Part shown: piece after piece, positions 1 through 5,467 of the stretch
How the letters are laid out: the number at the start of each line of letters is the position of its first letter
Numbering within the stretch: position 1 is the first letter of the stretch
Source of the DNA: Clostridia bacterium
GTDB lineage: Bacteria > Bacillota > Clostridia > DSM-8532
Direction: 5' to 3'
NCBI GenBank assembly: GCA_026418215.1
Contig: JAOABT010000669.1
Coordinates: 1 to 5,909 of the forward strand
Length of the DNA stretch: 5,909 bases
Program-made: the position numbers and the translations under genes
Notes under the pieces: model-generated
What the model was told of the DNA's origin: nothing
Database searches by the model: none
Seen by the model: only the letters and a program-made list of their open reading frames with translations

Positions 1-255
1 GGCTTCAAGCGAGCCTTTGTTGCGATTTTTGACTCCAATATCACAACGATTATCACCGCTGTTGTCCTGTTTATCTTGGGTTCCGGTCCTATCAAGGGCT
101 TCGGCTTAACTCTCGGCTTGGGCGTATTGTTGAGCTTCCTCACCGCAATCACCATTTCCAGAAATCTGTTGATTGGTGTGTCTGCGTTTGGCTTCTCCAA
201 GAACAAATGGCTCTACGGGGTCTCAGATGGAGGTATGAAGAATGCAAAGGTTTGA
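1..255 (+). CDS. secD: SecD, protein-export membrane protein, C-terminal fragment
   Basis: This is the last 84 residues of SecD; the 5' part lies outside the window. SecD pairs with SecF in the cytoplasmic membrane and uses the proton gradient to help SecYEG finish preprotein translocation. The fragment reads in frame 1 from GFKRAF, through [10 protein letters not shown] (residues 11-20 of the fragment) and GSGPIKGFG (27-35), to a last hydrophobic segment and a short basic tail ending NAKV-stop. The DSN-I-T and GSGPIKGF signatures, with two membrane segments around them, are typical of the C-terminal membrane domain of SecD and of the matching half of fused SecDF. The stop codon lies 14 bp inside secF, so the two genes are translationally linked. 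A GGAGGT Shine-Dalgarno for secF (229-234) sits inside this coding region. The family call is firm; only the truncation limits it. Confidence 0.95.
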   Translation, partial: GFKRAFVAIFDSNITTIITAVVLFILGSGPIKGFGLTLGLGVLLSFLTAITISRNLLIGVSAFGFSKNKWLYGVSDGGMKNAKV

Positions 256-1192
256 TTTTATTAAGAATAAAAGATATGCCTTCATTTTCAGTATCACTTT
301 AATGGTTATCTTCGCGATCATGTTCTTTGTCAACGGTGTTGTTCTGGATATCACCTTCCGTGGCGGTACCCGTATGATGTTTGAAACTGTTGCCACAACC
401 GATGCTAATAAGGCAGGGACTCTGATTGAACAAACCCTTAGCGGTAAGAAGGTCAGCGCAAGCCTTATGAAGGCCTTTTCAGACGAAGGCACGCAGAGTA
501 CCAATGCAACCATGCTCCGTATTGACGTTGCCGGTGAAAAGCCCCTGACCGAGGCTGAGGAGCAAAAGGTTAAGGATGTGTTGAAGGCTAATTTCGATAT
601 TAAACTTGATAGCCCCAAGAACCAGATCATCAGTATTGAACCCGCTATCGGTAAGCAGATGCTGACAAACGGAGTTCTGGCTGTTGTTATTTCATCTATC
701 CTCATTCTCATTTACGTTGCATGGCGTTTTAGTGTCATGAGTGGTTTTTCAGCCGCTGTATGCGCTATTATCGCACTATTACATGACGTTGCCGTGATGT
801 TTTGTGTTTACATTGCCTTCAAGCTGCCATTCAATGATATCTTTATCGCTGCAGTTCTTACTGTTATCGGTTACTCCATAAACGATACCATTATCGTTTA
901 TGACAGAATCCGTGAGAACGCCGGCAGAATGAAGAAGGCCGATTACGCCGAGATCGTCAATGCAAGTATCTGGCAGACCATGGCCCGGTCCATCAATACT
1001 CTGGTAACGGTTTTAATCTGTATCGTCTGCATCTTGATCTTCGCAACTCTAAATAATATCCAATCCCTGAAGGACTTCGGTCTCTCCTTAACTGTCGGTA
1101 TTACGACCGGTGGTTACTCCTCCATCTTTATTGCCTCACCGCTGTGGCAGATGTGGAGAGAGAAGAAGCTGAAGGCGCAGGTGTCCAAGTAA
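242..1192 (+). CDS. secF: SecF, protein translocase subunit
   Basis: A complete 316-residue SecF, a normal length for a stand-alone bacterial SecF. It forms the membrane complex with SecD that pulls preproteins through SecYEG. The first membrane helix is at about residues 12-35, followed by the FRGGT signature (39-43) and a periplasmic P4-type domain to about 138. Five more helices follow (about 141-160, 167-195, 200-218, 252-272, 280-300). Conserved motifs are ALLHD (178-182) and [17 protein letters not shown] (210-226), the SecF hallmark around TM4-TM5. The ATG at 242 is chosen because GGAGGT (229-234) lies 7 nt upstream and the protein begins with the usual short basic N-terminus (FDFIKNKRY). 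It overlaps secD by 14 bp, so secDF is one transcript, closed by the terminator at 1204-1247. Confidence 0.97.
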   Translation: MQRFDFIKNKRYAFIFSITLMVIFAIMFFVNGVVLDITFRGGTRMMFETVATTDANKAGTLIEQTLSGKKVSASLMKAFSDEGTQSTNATMLRIDVAGEKPLTEAEEQKVKDVLKANFDIKLDSPKNQIISIEPAIGKQMLTNGVLAVVISSILILIYVAWRFSVMSGFSAAVCAIIALLHDVAVMFCVYIAFKLPFNDIFIAAVLTVIGYSINDTIIVYDRIRENAGRMKKADYAEIVNASIWQTMARSINTLVTVLICIVCILIFATLNNIQSLKDFGLSLTVGITTGGYSSIFIASPLWQMWREKKLKAQVSK

Positions 1193-1203
1193 TCTTAGGA
1201 AAT

Positions 1204-1247
1204 ACAGGCTGAAGAACAAAAAACTCCAGCCTGTTTTCTTTTATTTT
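1204..1247 (+). terminator. Rho-independent terminator of secDF
   Basis: The 8-bp inverted repeat ACAGGCTG (1204-1211) / CAGCCTGT (1227-1234) is followed by a T-rich tract, TTTTCTTTTATTTT (1234-1247). It begins 11 bp after the secF stop. It separates secDF from the rpmG operon, which has its own promoter downstream. Confidence 0.88.
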
Positions 1248-1277
1248 GTCCTATAGCATCCGAATTCTGCTATTGGT

Positions 1278-1324
1278 CTCGTGCCAGCACCCGTAAAAAC
1301 CTTTGAGGGTGACGAATTTACGAG
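1278..1324. other. Overlapping inverted repeats upstream of the rpmG promoter
   Basis: Three pairings can be drawn between the secF terminator and the promoter: CTCGT (1278-1282)/ACGAG (1320-1324), CACCC (1288-1292)/GGGTG (1307-1311), and CGTAAA (1292-1297)/TTTACG (1317-1322). The first and third cannot form together, since both use ACG at 1320-1322. The second and third also clash, because both use C1292. The segment lies just upstream of the -35 element, so it would not be part of the rpmG transcript. It could be an operator-like dyad or chance. I recognise no known element here. Confidence 0.25.
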
Positions 1325-1330
1325 AAAAGC

Positions 1331-1359
1331 TTGACTTTACCAATTGCATATGTTAATAT
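1331..1359 (+). promoter_or_regulatory. Sigma-A-type promoter of the rpmG operon, extended -10
   Basis: The -35 box TTGACT (1331-1336) is separated by exactly 17 bp from the -10 box TAATAT (1354-1359). A TG dinucleotide at 1351-1352 makes it an extended -10. Transcription would start near 1366, giving a leader of about 64 nt before rpmG. The position directly after the secDF terminator fits the start of a strong ribosomal and transcription-factor operon. Confidence 0.85.
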
Positions 1360-1429
1360 TTTATTTGCTTTGTAAGCGTTTTTTTTTATGCAAAAATGAA
1401 TGAGTTAAAGAGCATAGGAGTGTTCCGAA

Positions 1430-1579
1430 ATGAGAGTCAGAATCACCATGGCTTGTACTGAATGCAAGCAGAGAAATTACGATACGATGAAGAATAAGAA
1501 GAATGATCCCGACAGACTTGAAATGAACAAGTACTGCAGATTCTGCCGCAAGCACACACCCCATAAGGAAACAAAGTAA
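1430..1579 (+). CDS. rpmG: 50S ribosomal protein bL33 (zinc-binding form)
   Basis: A 49-residue protein, the usual size for bL33, which binds 23S rRNA near the E site of the large subunit. It has [12 protein letters not shown] at the start, a basic middle, and CRFC followed by KHTPHKETK at the end. Two CxxC pairs (C9/C12 and C36/C39) mark the zinc-ribbon (C+) form rather than the cysteine-free paralogue that many Bacillota use under zinc shortage. AGGAG (1416-1420) lies 9 nt before the ATG. It is the first gene after the promoter at 1331-1359 and precedes secE, the usual order in Gram-positive bacteria. The gap of about 140 bp to secE has no tRNA gene, terminator or convincing promoter that I can see, so read-through into secE is expected. 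Confidence 0.96.
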   Translation: MRVRITMACTECKQRNYDTMKNKKNDPDRLEMNKYCRFCRKHTPHKETK

Positions 1580-1723
1580 TAAGCGTAGATTGTTTGAGGA
1601 TACTTCAGGATTTACTTCCGTGTAACAGGCGAGTTTTATGTTCGGTTTGTTGCATCGTCATGGTGAGCTTGGCGTATCATAAAAACTTTTGACTACGACA
1701 TTAAGAGTTGGGAGTTGTTTTCA

Positions 1724-1939
1724 ATGACCGAGCAAAAGGAAAAAGAAAAGTTTAGTCAGCGTACGGGTAGGTTCTTCAAGGAAATCCGCCTGGAAATGAA
1801 AAAGGTTATTTGGCCTACAAGACAACAGCTCACGAATAACACACTTATTGTGTTTGCTGCCTGCGCATCGTTAGGCGTTGTGGTTTGGGTTGCTGATGCT
1901 GTACTTGGTATCGCCTTCAGAGCTGTTTTTGGACAGTAG
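1724..1939 (+). CDS. secE: SecE, preprotein translocase subunit
   Basis: A 71-residue SecE, the short form typical of Gram-positive bacteria with a single membrane helix. It clamps SecY in the SecYEG channel of the cytoplasmic membrane. The charged amphipathic N-terminal part (about 1-25) leads into the family signature KKVIWPTRQQL (26-36), followed by the membrane helix at about 41-65 and a very short external tail. The ATG at 1724 is chosen because GGGAG (1710-1714) lies 9 nt upstream. An in-frame TTG at 1715 would add three residues but directly abuts that Shine-Dalgarno, so it is unlikely to be used. It sits in the near-universal secE-nusG pair, 44 bp ahead of nusG. Confidence 0.96.
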   Translation: MTEQKEKEKFSQRTGRFFKEIRLEMKKVIWPTRQQLTNNTLIVFAACASLGVVVWVADAVLGIAFRAVFGQ

Positions 1940-1947
1940 AAGCTGCG

Positions 1948-1983
1948 AAAGGAGGCCGGAGCTTAAATCTCCGCTTGTAGAGT
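1948..1983 (+). promoter_or_regulatory. nusG ribosome binding site with intervening hairpin
   Basis: The only good Shine-Dalgarno ahead of nusG, AAAGGAGG (1948-1955), ends 28 nt before the ATG at 1984, far beyond the usual 5-10 nt. Between them is a small hairpin, CGGAG (1957-1961)/CTCCG (1969-1973), with a 7-nt loop. If folded, it leaves 11 unpaired bases between site and start. The same CTCC (1969-1972) could instead pair with GGAG of the Shine-Dalgarno (1951-1954) and hide it, and AAGCT (1940-1944) can pair with AGCTT (1960-1964) around it. The bases are directly visible; any role in translation is inferred. Confidence 0.55.
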
Positions 1984-2502
1984 ATGTCTGAGGATGCAAG
2001 ATGGTATGTTGTCCATACCTATTCAGGGTATGAGAACAAGGTAAAAGCCAATATTGAAAAGATCGTTGAAAACAGAAAAATGCAGGATTTTATTCTTGAT
2101 GTTGTTGTTCCTATGGAAGAACAGATTGAGATAAAAGACGGCAAGAAAAAGGCAACACTTAAGAAGGTGTTTCCCGGCTATGTGCTTGTGAAGATGGTCA
2201 TGTCTGACGATTCATGGTACGTGGTACGTAATACCCGCGGTGTTACCGGCTTTGTCGGCCCAGGATCAAAGCCTGTTCCCCTGTCTGAGGACGAGGTTCG
2301 CATGATGGGTGTTGAGCAGTTTGAAACGGTTGTCGACTATGAAGTGGGCGACAGCGTCCGCGTTATTGACGGGCCTTTGGAGAGCTTCATCGGTACCGTT
2401 GAAGAAATCAGCATCGACAAGAAGAAGGTACGTGTTTCTGTTTCCATGTTCGGAAGAGAGACCCCTGTCGAGCTCGATTTTGTCCAAATTCAAAAGCTTT
2501 AA
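1984..2502 (+). CDS. nusG: Transcription termination/antitermination factor NusG
   Basis: A complete 172-residue NusG, standard bacterial length. It binds the RNA polymerase clamp and affects elongation, pausing and Rho-dependent termination, and contacts the ribosome through its C-terminal domain. The NGN domain (about 1-110) starts [16 protein letters not shown], has FPGYVLVKM (63-71) and [10 protein letters not shown] (83-92). The KOW domain (about 118-172) has [20 protein letters not shown] (122-141). The ATG at 1984 is chosen by conservation of the N-terminus and because an in-frame TAG lies two codons upstream (1978-1980). The Shine-Dalgarno is unusually distant, as described in the entry for 1948-1983. 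It follows secE by 44 bp and precedes rplK by 84 bp. Confidence 0.97.
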   Translation: MSEDARWYVVHTYSGYENKVKANIEKIVENRKMQDFILDVVVPMEEQIEIKDGKKKATLKKVFPGYVLVKMVMSDDSWYVVRNTRGVTGFVGPGSKPVPLSEDEVRMMGVEQFETVVDYEVGDSVRVIDGPLESFIGTVEEISIDKKKVRVSVSMFGRETPVELDFVQIQKL

Positions 2503-2535
2503 TTGTGATTCTTTAGCAAATGCTATTGAATAGAG

Positions 2536-2562
2536 GCCTGATATGAGCATTTTCGATCAGGC
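2536..2562 (+). other. Intergenic hairpin between nusG and rplK
   Basis: A perfect 7-bp inverted repeat, GCCTGAT (2536-2542)/ATCAGGC (2556-2562), with a 13-nt loop. It is followed by AATCAAACTGG rather than a T tract, so it is not an intrinsic terminator. It ends 10 nt before the rplK Shine-Dalgarno and may be a processing site, an mRNA stabiliser or a translation control element. It does not resemble the L1-binding stem, which lies further downstream. Confidence 0.45.
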
Positions 2563-2586
2563 AATCAAACTGGGAGGTGGACTATA

Positions 2587-3012
2587 ATGGCAAAGAAGGT
2601 TACGGGCTACGTTAAATTGCAGCTCAATGCAGGTAAGGCTACTCCTGCACCACCGGTTGGACCAGCCCTAGGTCAGCATGGCGTTAACATCATGGGATTC
2701 TGTAAGGAATTCAATGAAAGAACCGCAAAGGATGTTGGGTTGGTTATTCCGGTCGTTATCACGGTTTACAGCGACCGTTCATTTACTTTTATTACAAAGA
2801 CTCCGCCGGCTTCTGTTCTTATCAAGAAGGCTTGCAAGATCGAAAGCGGTTCTGCAAAGCCCCAGAAGGACAAGGTTGCGAAGATCTCCAAGGCAGACGT
2901 CAGAAAGATCGCTGAGCTCAAAATGCCCGATCTTAATGCAGGCAGCGTAGAAGCAGCCATGAGCATGGTTGCTGGTACAGCCAGAAGCATGGGCGTTGTC
3001 GTTGTTGACTAA
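2587..3012 (+). CDS. rplK: 50S ribosomal protein uL11
   Basis: A complete 141-residue L11, standard size. It binds the GTPase-associated region of 23S rRNA with L10 and L12, forming the stalk base where elongation factors act and where thiostrepton binds in sensitive species. The N-terminal domain (to about 70) has the proline-rich [19 protein letters not shown] (18-36). The C-terminal RNA-binding domain carries [12 protein letters not shown] (71-82) and the family signature [20 protein letters not shown] (115-134). GGAGG (2573-2577), extended to GGAGGTGG, lies 6-9 nt before the ATG. It is co-oriented with nusG upstream and rplA 139 bp downstream. The long gap to rplA is filled by two RNA structures. 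Confidence 0.98.
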   Translation: MAKKVTGYVKLQLNAGKATPAPPVGPALGQHGVNIMGFCKEFNERTAKDVGLVIPVVITVYSDRSFTFITKTPPASVLIKKACKIESGSAKPQKDKVAKISKADVRKIAELKMPDLNAGSVEAAMSMVAGTARSMGVVVVD

Positions 3013-3033
3013 GCAAAGCACAAAAGGACACAA

Positions 3034-3070
3034 GTGATAAGGAAAAGCTAAAATCTAGCTTTTCTGTCAC
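3034..3070 (+). other. Long hairpin early in the rplK-rplA spacer
   Basis: GGAAAAGCTA (3041-3050) pairs with TAGCTTTTCT (3056-3065): 9 bp plus a terminal G-U, with loop AAATC. An outer GTGA (3034-3037)/TCAC (3067-3070) can extend it across a small internal loop. The Ts belong to the stem itself and the following bases are GTCACC, so it is a poor terminator. It could be an mRNA processing or stability element that sets rplK apart from rplA. Confidence 0.5.
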
Positions 3071-3102
3071 CGGGGAAAACTGACTCGTGTTGGTTTCCTA
3101 AC

Positions 3103-3135
3103 GTGGGAGGGAGCATTCCCGCTACAATTTACCAC
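3103..3135 (+). promoter_or_regulatory. Ribosomal protein L1 leader (23S rRNA mimic) for rplA
   Basis: The order is GTGG (3103-3106), GA, GGGA (3109-3112), loop GCAT, TCCC (3117-3120), an 11-nt single-stranded side GCTACAATTTA, and CCAC (3132-3135). That makes two short helices with a very asymmetric internal loop, GA on one side and a long A/U-rich strand on the other. From memory, the L1-binding arm of bacterial 23S rRNA has the same plan, GUGG-GA-GG on one side and CC, a stretch like GACCUUGAAAUA, then CCAC on the other. L1 is known to repress its own mRNA by binding such copies. The rplA Shine-Dalgarno begins one base after the stem, so bound L1 would block initiation. The structure is seen; the regulatory role is inferred from the family. 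Confidence 0.8.
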
Positions 3136-3151
3136 AAAGGAGTGAATTGAA

Positions 3152-3847
3152 ATGAAGAGAGGCAAGAAGTATCTTGAAGCCCTCAAGCTTGTTGATAGAA
3201 CAAGGCTGTATGAACCCACCGAAGCGATGGATTTAGTACAGAAGGCTGCTACAGCAAAGTTCGACGAAACCGTCGAAGCCCATATTAAACTCGGTGTTGA
3301 CTCTCGTCACGCTGATCAGCAGGTCAGAGGTGCGGTCGTATTACCGCACGGTACTGGTAAGGTTGTACGCGTTCTCGTATTCGCTAAGGGCGAAAAGGCT
3401 ACCGAAGCAGAACAGAACGGTGCTGACTATGTTGGTGCAGAAGATCTCGTAAACAAGATTCAGAAGGAAAACTGGTTCGAATTCGACGTTGTTGTTGCAA
3501 CCCCAGATATGATGGGTGTTGTAGGCCGTCTGGGTCGTGTCCTTGGTCCTAAGGGCCTTATGCCTAACCCCAAGGCCGGAACCGTTACCATGGATATTGC
3601 AAAGGCTATCGCCGAAATCAAAGCCGGTAAGATTGAATACCGTCTTGATAAGACAAACATTATCCACTGCCCCATTGGTAAGGTTTCTTTCGGAACCGAA
3701 AAGCTCCGCGATAATTTCCACACCCTGATGGATGCTGTATCAAAGGCTAAGCCTGCTGCAGCAAAGGGACAGTACCTCAAGAGCGTTACCGTGACCTCCA
3801 CCATGGGTCCTGGTATCAAGATCAATCAGCAGAAGGTACTTGACTAA
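3152..3847 (+). CDS. rplA: 50S ribosomal protein uL1
   Basis: A complete 231-residue L1, standard length. L1 binds the mobile arm of 23S rRNA that guides deacylated tRNA out of the E site, and it represses translation of its own mRNA. Domain I is split between both ends of the chain, with domain II inserted at about 68-158. Visible motifs are [12 protein letters not shown] (59-70), [16 protein letters not shown] (125-140) followed by [15 protein letters not shown] (159-167) and the C-terminal TMGPGI (217-222). AAAGGAG (3136-3142) lies 9 nt before the ATG and directly follows the L1-binding hairpin. The last codons overlap the -35 box of the next promoter. No terminator follows directly; the next one is the rplJ attenuator at 3998-4047. 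Confidence 0.98.
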   Translation: MKRGKKYLEALKLVDRTRLYEPTEAMDLVQKAATAKFDETVEAHIKLGVDSRHADQQVRGAVVLPHGTGKVVRVLVFAKGEKATEAEQNGADYVGAEDLVNKIQKENWFEFDVVVATPDMMGVVGRLGRVLGPKGLMPNPKAGTVTMDIAKAIAEIKAGKIEYRLDKTNIIHCPIGKVSFGTEKLRDNFHTLMDAVSKAKPAAAKGQYLKSVTVTSTMGPGIKINQQKVLD

Positions 3848-3868
3848 TCCTTCAGGCTCATGTAAAAT
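3840..3868 (+). promoter_or_regulatory. Promoter of rplJ-rplL overlapping the rplA stop codon
   Basis: TTGACT (3840-3845) and TAAAAT (3863-3868) are separated by exactly 17 bp, each one base from the sigma-A consensus. The -35 box contains the first base of the rplA TAA. A start near 3875 would place the L10 leader (from 3886) at about position +11 of the RNA, which suits an attenuator with its own promoter. Read-through from rplA would also feed the leader. Confidence 0.75.
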
Positions 3869-3885
3869 ATCGCATGTGACAATTG

Positions 3886-4042
3886 AATCCTGACCATAGA
3901 CAGCAGGAACGAGCTTTTTCTCTCGATACGCAAGCACCGACAGAAGCAGCAAGTATAACGTAGATCATCCTGCCGAGGTAAAACACTGAAATGGTTTAAT
4001 AACCCTTTCATAGTCTATGGTTTGGATTATGAAAGGGTTATT
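3886..4042 (+). promoter_or_regulatory. L10 leader: autoregulatory attenuator of rplJ-rplL
   Basis: The leader carries the conserved pieces CCATAGACAGCAGG (3894-3907) and CCTGCCGAGGT (3969-3979). GCAGGA (3903-3908) pairs with TCCTGC (3968-3973), and ACC (3893-3895) with GGT (3977-3979), giving a K-turn-like site with CGA (3974-3976) on one side. A small hairpin, CGAG (3910-3913)/CTCG (3922-3925), lies inside. In competition, AATCCTGACCATAGAC (3886-3901) pairs with GTCTATGGTTTGGATT (4013-4028), with one mismatch and one G-U, as an antiterminator. The expected logic, known for L10 leaders in Bacillota, is that surplus L10-L12 complex binds the K-turn region, ties up the 5' arm and lets the terminator form. 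Confidence 0.88.
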
Positions 4043-4047
4043 TGTTG
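3998..4047 (+). terminator. Intrinsic terminator (attenuator) in the L10 leader
   Basis: A perfect 15-bp stem, AATAACCCTTTCATA (3998-4012)/TATGAAAGGGTTATT (4028-4042), encloses a 15-nt loop and runs into a T-rich tract (TTATTTGTTGTT and on). It lies 57 bp ahead of rplJ, so it must be bypassed for rplJL expression. It is the off state of the attenuator. Confidence 0.9.
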
Positions 4048-4104
4048 TTCTTCACGAAAGTGAGGGCTGCAATACAAAATTCGTTTAAGGAGGTGCACTT
4101 AAAA

Positions 4105-4605
4105 ATGCCCAGTGAAAAACTTCTTATTCAAAAGAAGGCTCAGGTAGAGGAGCTTGCTCAAAAGCTGAAGGCAGCGAAGTCAGTTGTATTGACTGATTAC
4201 AGAGGCCTTACCGTTGAGCAGGATACCAATTTGAGAAAAGCATTGCGTGAAGCAAACGTTGAGTATAAAGTCATGAAGAACTCTATCATCAACTTTGCAT
4301 CCAAGGATAGCGCTTTAGAAGGCCTTGAGAAATACCTGGCCGGACCAACAGCTATCGCAATCAGCACAACCGATCCAGTCGGACCTTCCAAGATCCTGGC
4401 TAAGTTCGCTAAGGACTTTGAAAAGCTCGAGATCAAGGGCGGTATGGTTGAAGGCAATATCATCGACGTTAAAGGCGTTGAGGAGCTCGCAAAGACTCCT
4501 TCCAGAGAAGAACTCCTTGCCAGACTTATCGGAAGCCTGCAGAGCCCGCTTTATGGACTTGCTGCTGGTCTTAATGCTCTTGCTGAGAAGCAGGAAAATG
4601 CTTAA
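4105..4605 (+). CDS. rplJ: 50S ribosomal protein uL10
   Basis: A complete 166-residue L10, normal length for Gram-positive bacteria. It is the base of the stalk: the N-terminal domain binds 23S rRNA beside L11, and the C-terminal helix carries L12 dimers. The complex also represses its own mRNA through the leader at 3886-4042. Motifs are VVLTDYRGLTV (27-37), YKVMKNS (54-60) and GPTAIA (80-85), with the leucine/alanine-rich helix at about 132-162 (REELLARLIGSLQSPLYGLA) as the L12 platform. The ATG at 4105 is chosen because AAGGAGGTG (4087-4095) lies just upstream and MPSEKLLIQKKAQVEELAQKL is the usual start. An in-frame TTG at 4042 would begin inside the terminator and is rejected. It is followed by rplL after 44 bp. 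Confidence 0.97.
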   Translation: MPSEKLLIQKKAQVEELAQKLKAAKSVVLTDYRGLTVEQDTNLRKALREANVEYKVMKNSIINFASKDSALEGLEKYLAGPTAIAISTTDPVGPSKILAKFAKDFEKLEIKGGMVEGNIIDVKGVEELAKTPSREELLARLIGSLQSPLYGLAAGLNALAEKQENA

Positions 4606-4649
4606 TTCCAACCAATTAAAACGAAATTAATGTAATGGAGGATATTACA

Positions 4650-5027
4650 ATGAGTGAAAAGATCACAAAGTTTATTGACGAGATCAAAACTTTAACTATC
4701 CTTGAGCTCAAGGATCTTGTAAAGGCTATTGAAGAAGAATTCGGCGTATCCGCAGCTCCTGTAGCTGTTGCTGCTGGTCCTGCTGTTGCTGCTGCAGCTG
4801 CTCCTGTTGAAGAGCAGACTGAGTTCACAGTTGTTCTTAAGGACGCTGGCGCTGAAAAGATCAAGGTTATCAAGGTTGTTCGTGAAATCACAGCTCTTGG
4901 CCTTAAGGAAGCTAAGGACGTTACAGAAAATGTTCCTAGCACCATCAAGGAAGGCGTATCCAAGGACGAAGCAAACGCTATCGCTGCTAAGTTCAAGGAA
5001 GTCGGCGCTACTGTCGAAATCAAGTAA
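4650..5027 (+). CDS. rplL: 50S ribosomal protein bL12 (L7/L12)
   Basis: A complete 125-residue L7/L12, present in several copies per ribosome as the mobile stalk that recruits and stimulates translation GTPases. The N-terminal dimerisation domain (1-32: [20 protein letters not shown] and on) binds L10. The hinge (about 35-53) is almost only Ala, Pro, Val and Gly. The C-terminal domain (54-125) carries the factor-binding surface [20 protein letters not shown] (71-90). The ATG at 4650 has GGAGG (4637-4641) 8 nt upstream; an in-frame ATG at 4635 overlaps that Shine-Dalgarno and lacks one of its own. The gene ends the operon with a strong terminator 73 bp later. In most bacteria rpoB follows here; it is absent in the remaining 880 bp. 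Confidence 0.97.
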   Translation: MSEKITKFIDEIKTLTILELKDLVKAIEEEFGVSAAPVAVAAGPAVAAAAAPVEEQTEFTVVLKDAGAEKIKVIKVVREITALGLKEAKDVTENVPSTIKEGVSKDEANAIAAKFKEVGATVEIK

Positions 5028-5100
5028 TTTTGCCTTAAACGAAGTAACCAGAGCCATAGAAACTGAACCCCGTCATGGGATCGTTTTAAAGCTGCTATGT

Positions 5101-5152
5101 AGGACTGATTCCGGTGTCAAGCCGGGCTCAGTCCTTTTAGTTTGTTGTTTTT
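5101..5152 (+). terminator. Rho-independent terminator after rplL
   Basis: AGGACTGA (5101-5108) pairs with TCAGTCCT (5128-5135). An inner CCGG (5111-5114)/CCGG (5122-5125) extends it across a small internal loop. A T-rich tract follows (TTTTAGTTTGTTGTTTTT to 5152). This closes the ribosomal operon. Confidence 0.92.
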
Positions 5153-5188
5153 AATTCTTTTAAGTTTGCTGCTTTATGTTTTATATAG

Positions 5189-5453
5189 CCTGATCATATA
5201 AACAATACTCATCAGGAGAAGGTCGGCAGTTTTCATGTTATGTCGTTGTGCGCGTAGCAATAACGAATAATATGAGTTTTGACGCTCTTTCTCAAACCAC
5301 TGACAAGCAAATTAAGCGTGTCTGCCGCATTAAAAAGGATAAGCCACTTATTAAAGGCTTTATTTAGCGGCAACATTAGGCAACTCTGTTGCTTGATTAC
5401 GCTTCCTATACCTGACAGTTTAGCGAGATGGTTTATGTGAGATTACTTCACAT
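5189..5453 (+). other. Gene-free region with serial hairpins, possible structured RNA
   Basis: No open frame with a credible start lies between 5028 and 5525. From 5' to 3' I see CCTGAT (5189-5194)/ATCAGG (5211-5216); TCGTT (5243-5247)/AACGA (5262-5266) with inner TGC/GCA; TGCCGC (5323-5328)/GCGGCA (5367-5372) with inner TAAA/TTTA and AAGCC (5341-5345)/GGCTT (5356-5360); GCAAC (5380-5384)/GTTGC (5388-5392); and ATGTGA (5435-5440)/TCACAT (5448-5453). CTGCCG (5322-5327) can also pair with CGGCAG upstream (5224-5229), which excludes the third hairpin. I recognise no riboswitch, T-box, tRNA, SRP, 6S, RNase P or tmRNA signature. It may be an unknown leader or sRNA, or simply decayed sequence. Confidence 0.3.
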
Positions 5454-5467
5454 CATAAAGATCTGAA

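Noticed and set aside
1388..1461. Small upstream frames before rpmG (ATG at 1388 giving three codons; ATG at 1396 giving 21 codons that overlap rpmG)
   Set aside because: Neither has a Shine-Dalgarno, and the overlap with rpmG is out of frame. Nothing supports their translation.
1650..1694. Possible promoter before secE (TATCAT at 1675-1680, TTGACT at 1689-1694)
   Set aside because: TATCAT has no -35 box at a proper distance, and TTGACT has no -10 box 16-18 bp downstream.
1580..1714. tRNA-Trp gene, sometimes found next to secE
   Set aside because: No CCA anticodon arm, T-loop GTTCGA-type motif or acceptor pairing is visible.
2503..2531. Possible promoter before rplK (TTGTGA, 17 bp, TTGAAT)
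   Set aside because: Only 4/6 matches at each box in A/T-rich spacer sequence; too weak to call.
4042..4104. 21-codon N-terminal extension of rplJ from a TTG at 4042
   Set aside because: It starts within the attenuator terminator and lacks a Shine-Dalgarno. The ATG at 4105 has AAGGAGGTG upstream and gives a normal L10 N-terminus.
4616..5057. Long antisense open frames opposite rplL, and similar ones opposite nusG, rplK, rplA and secF
   Set aside because: They are shadows of strongly biased codon use in highly expressed genes, have no plausible starts, and show no recognisable protein features.
5063..5078. Small CCC-GTCA-TGGG hairpin followed by ATCGTTTT after rplL
   Set aside because: A 3-4 bp stem with a short T run is too weak; the much stronger terminator at 5101-5152 explains the operon end.
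4768..5154. Plus-strand frame rich in leucine overlapping rplL
   Set aside because: It is the alternative-frame reading of the Ala-rich hinge (GCT repeats read as CTG/TTG) and has no ribosome binding site.
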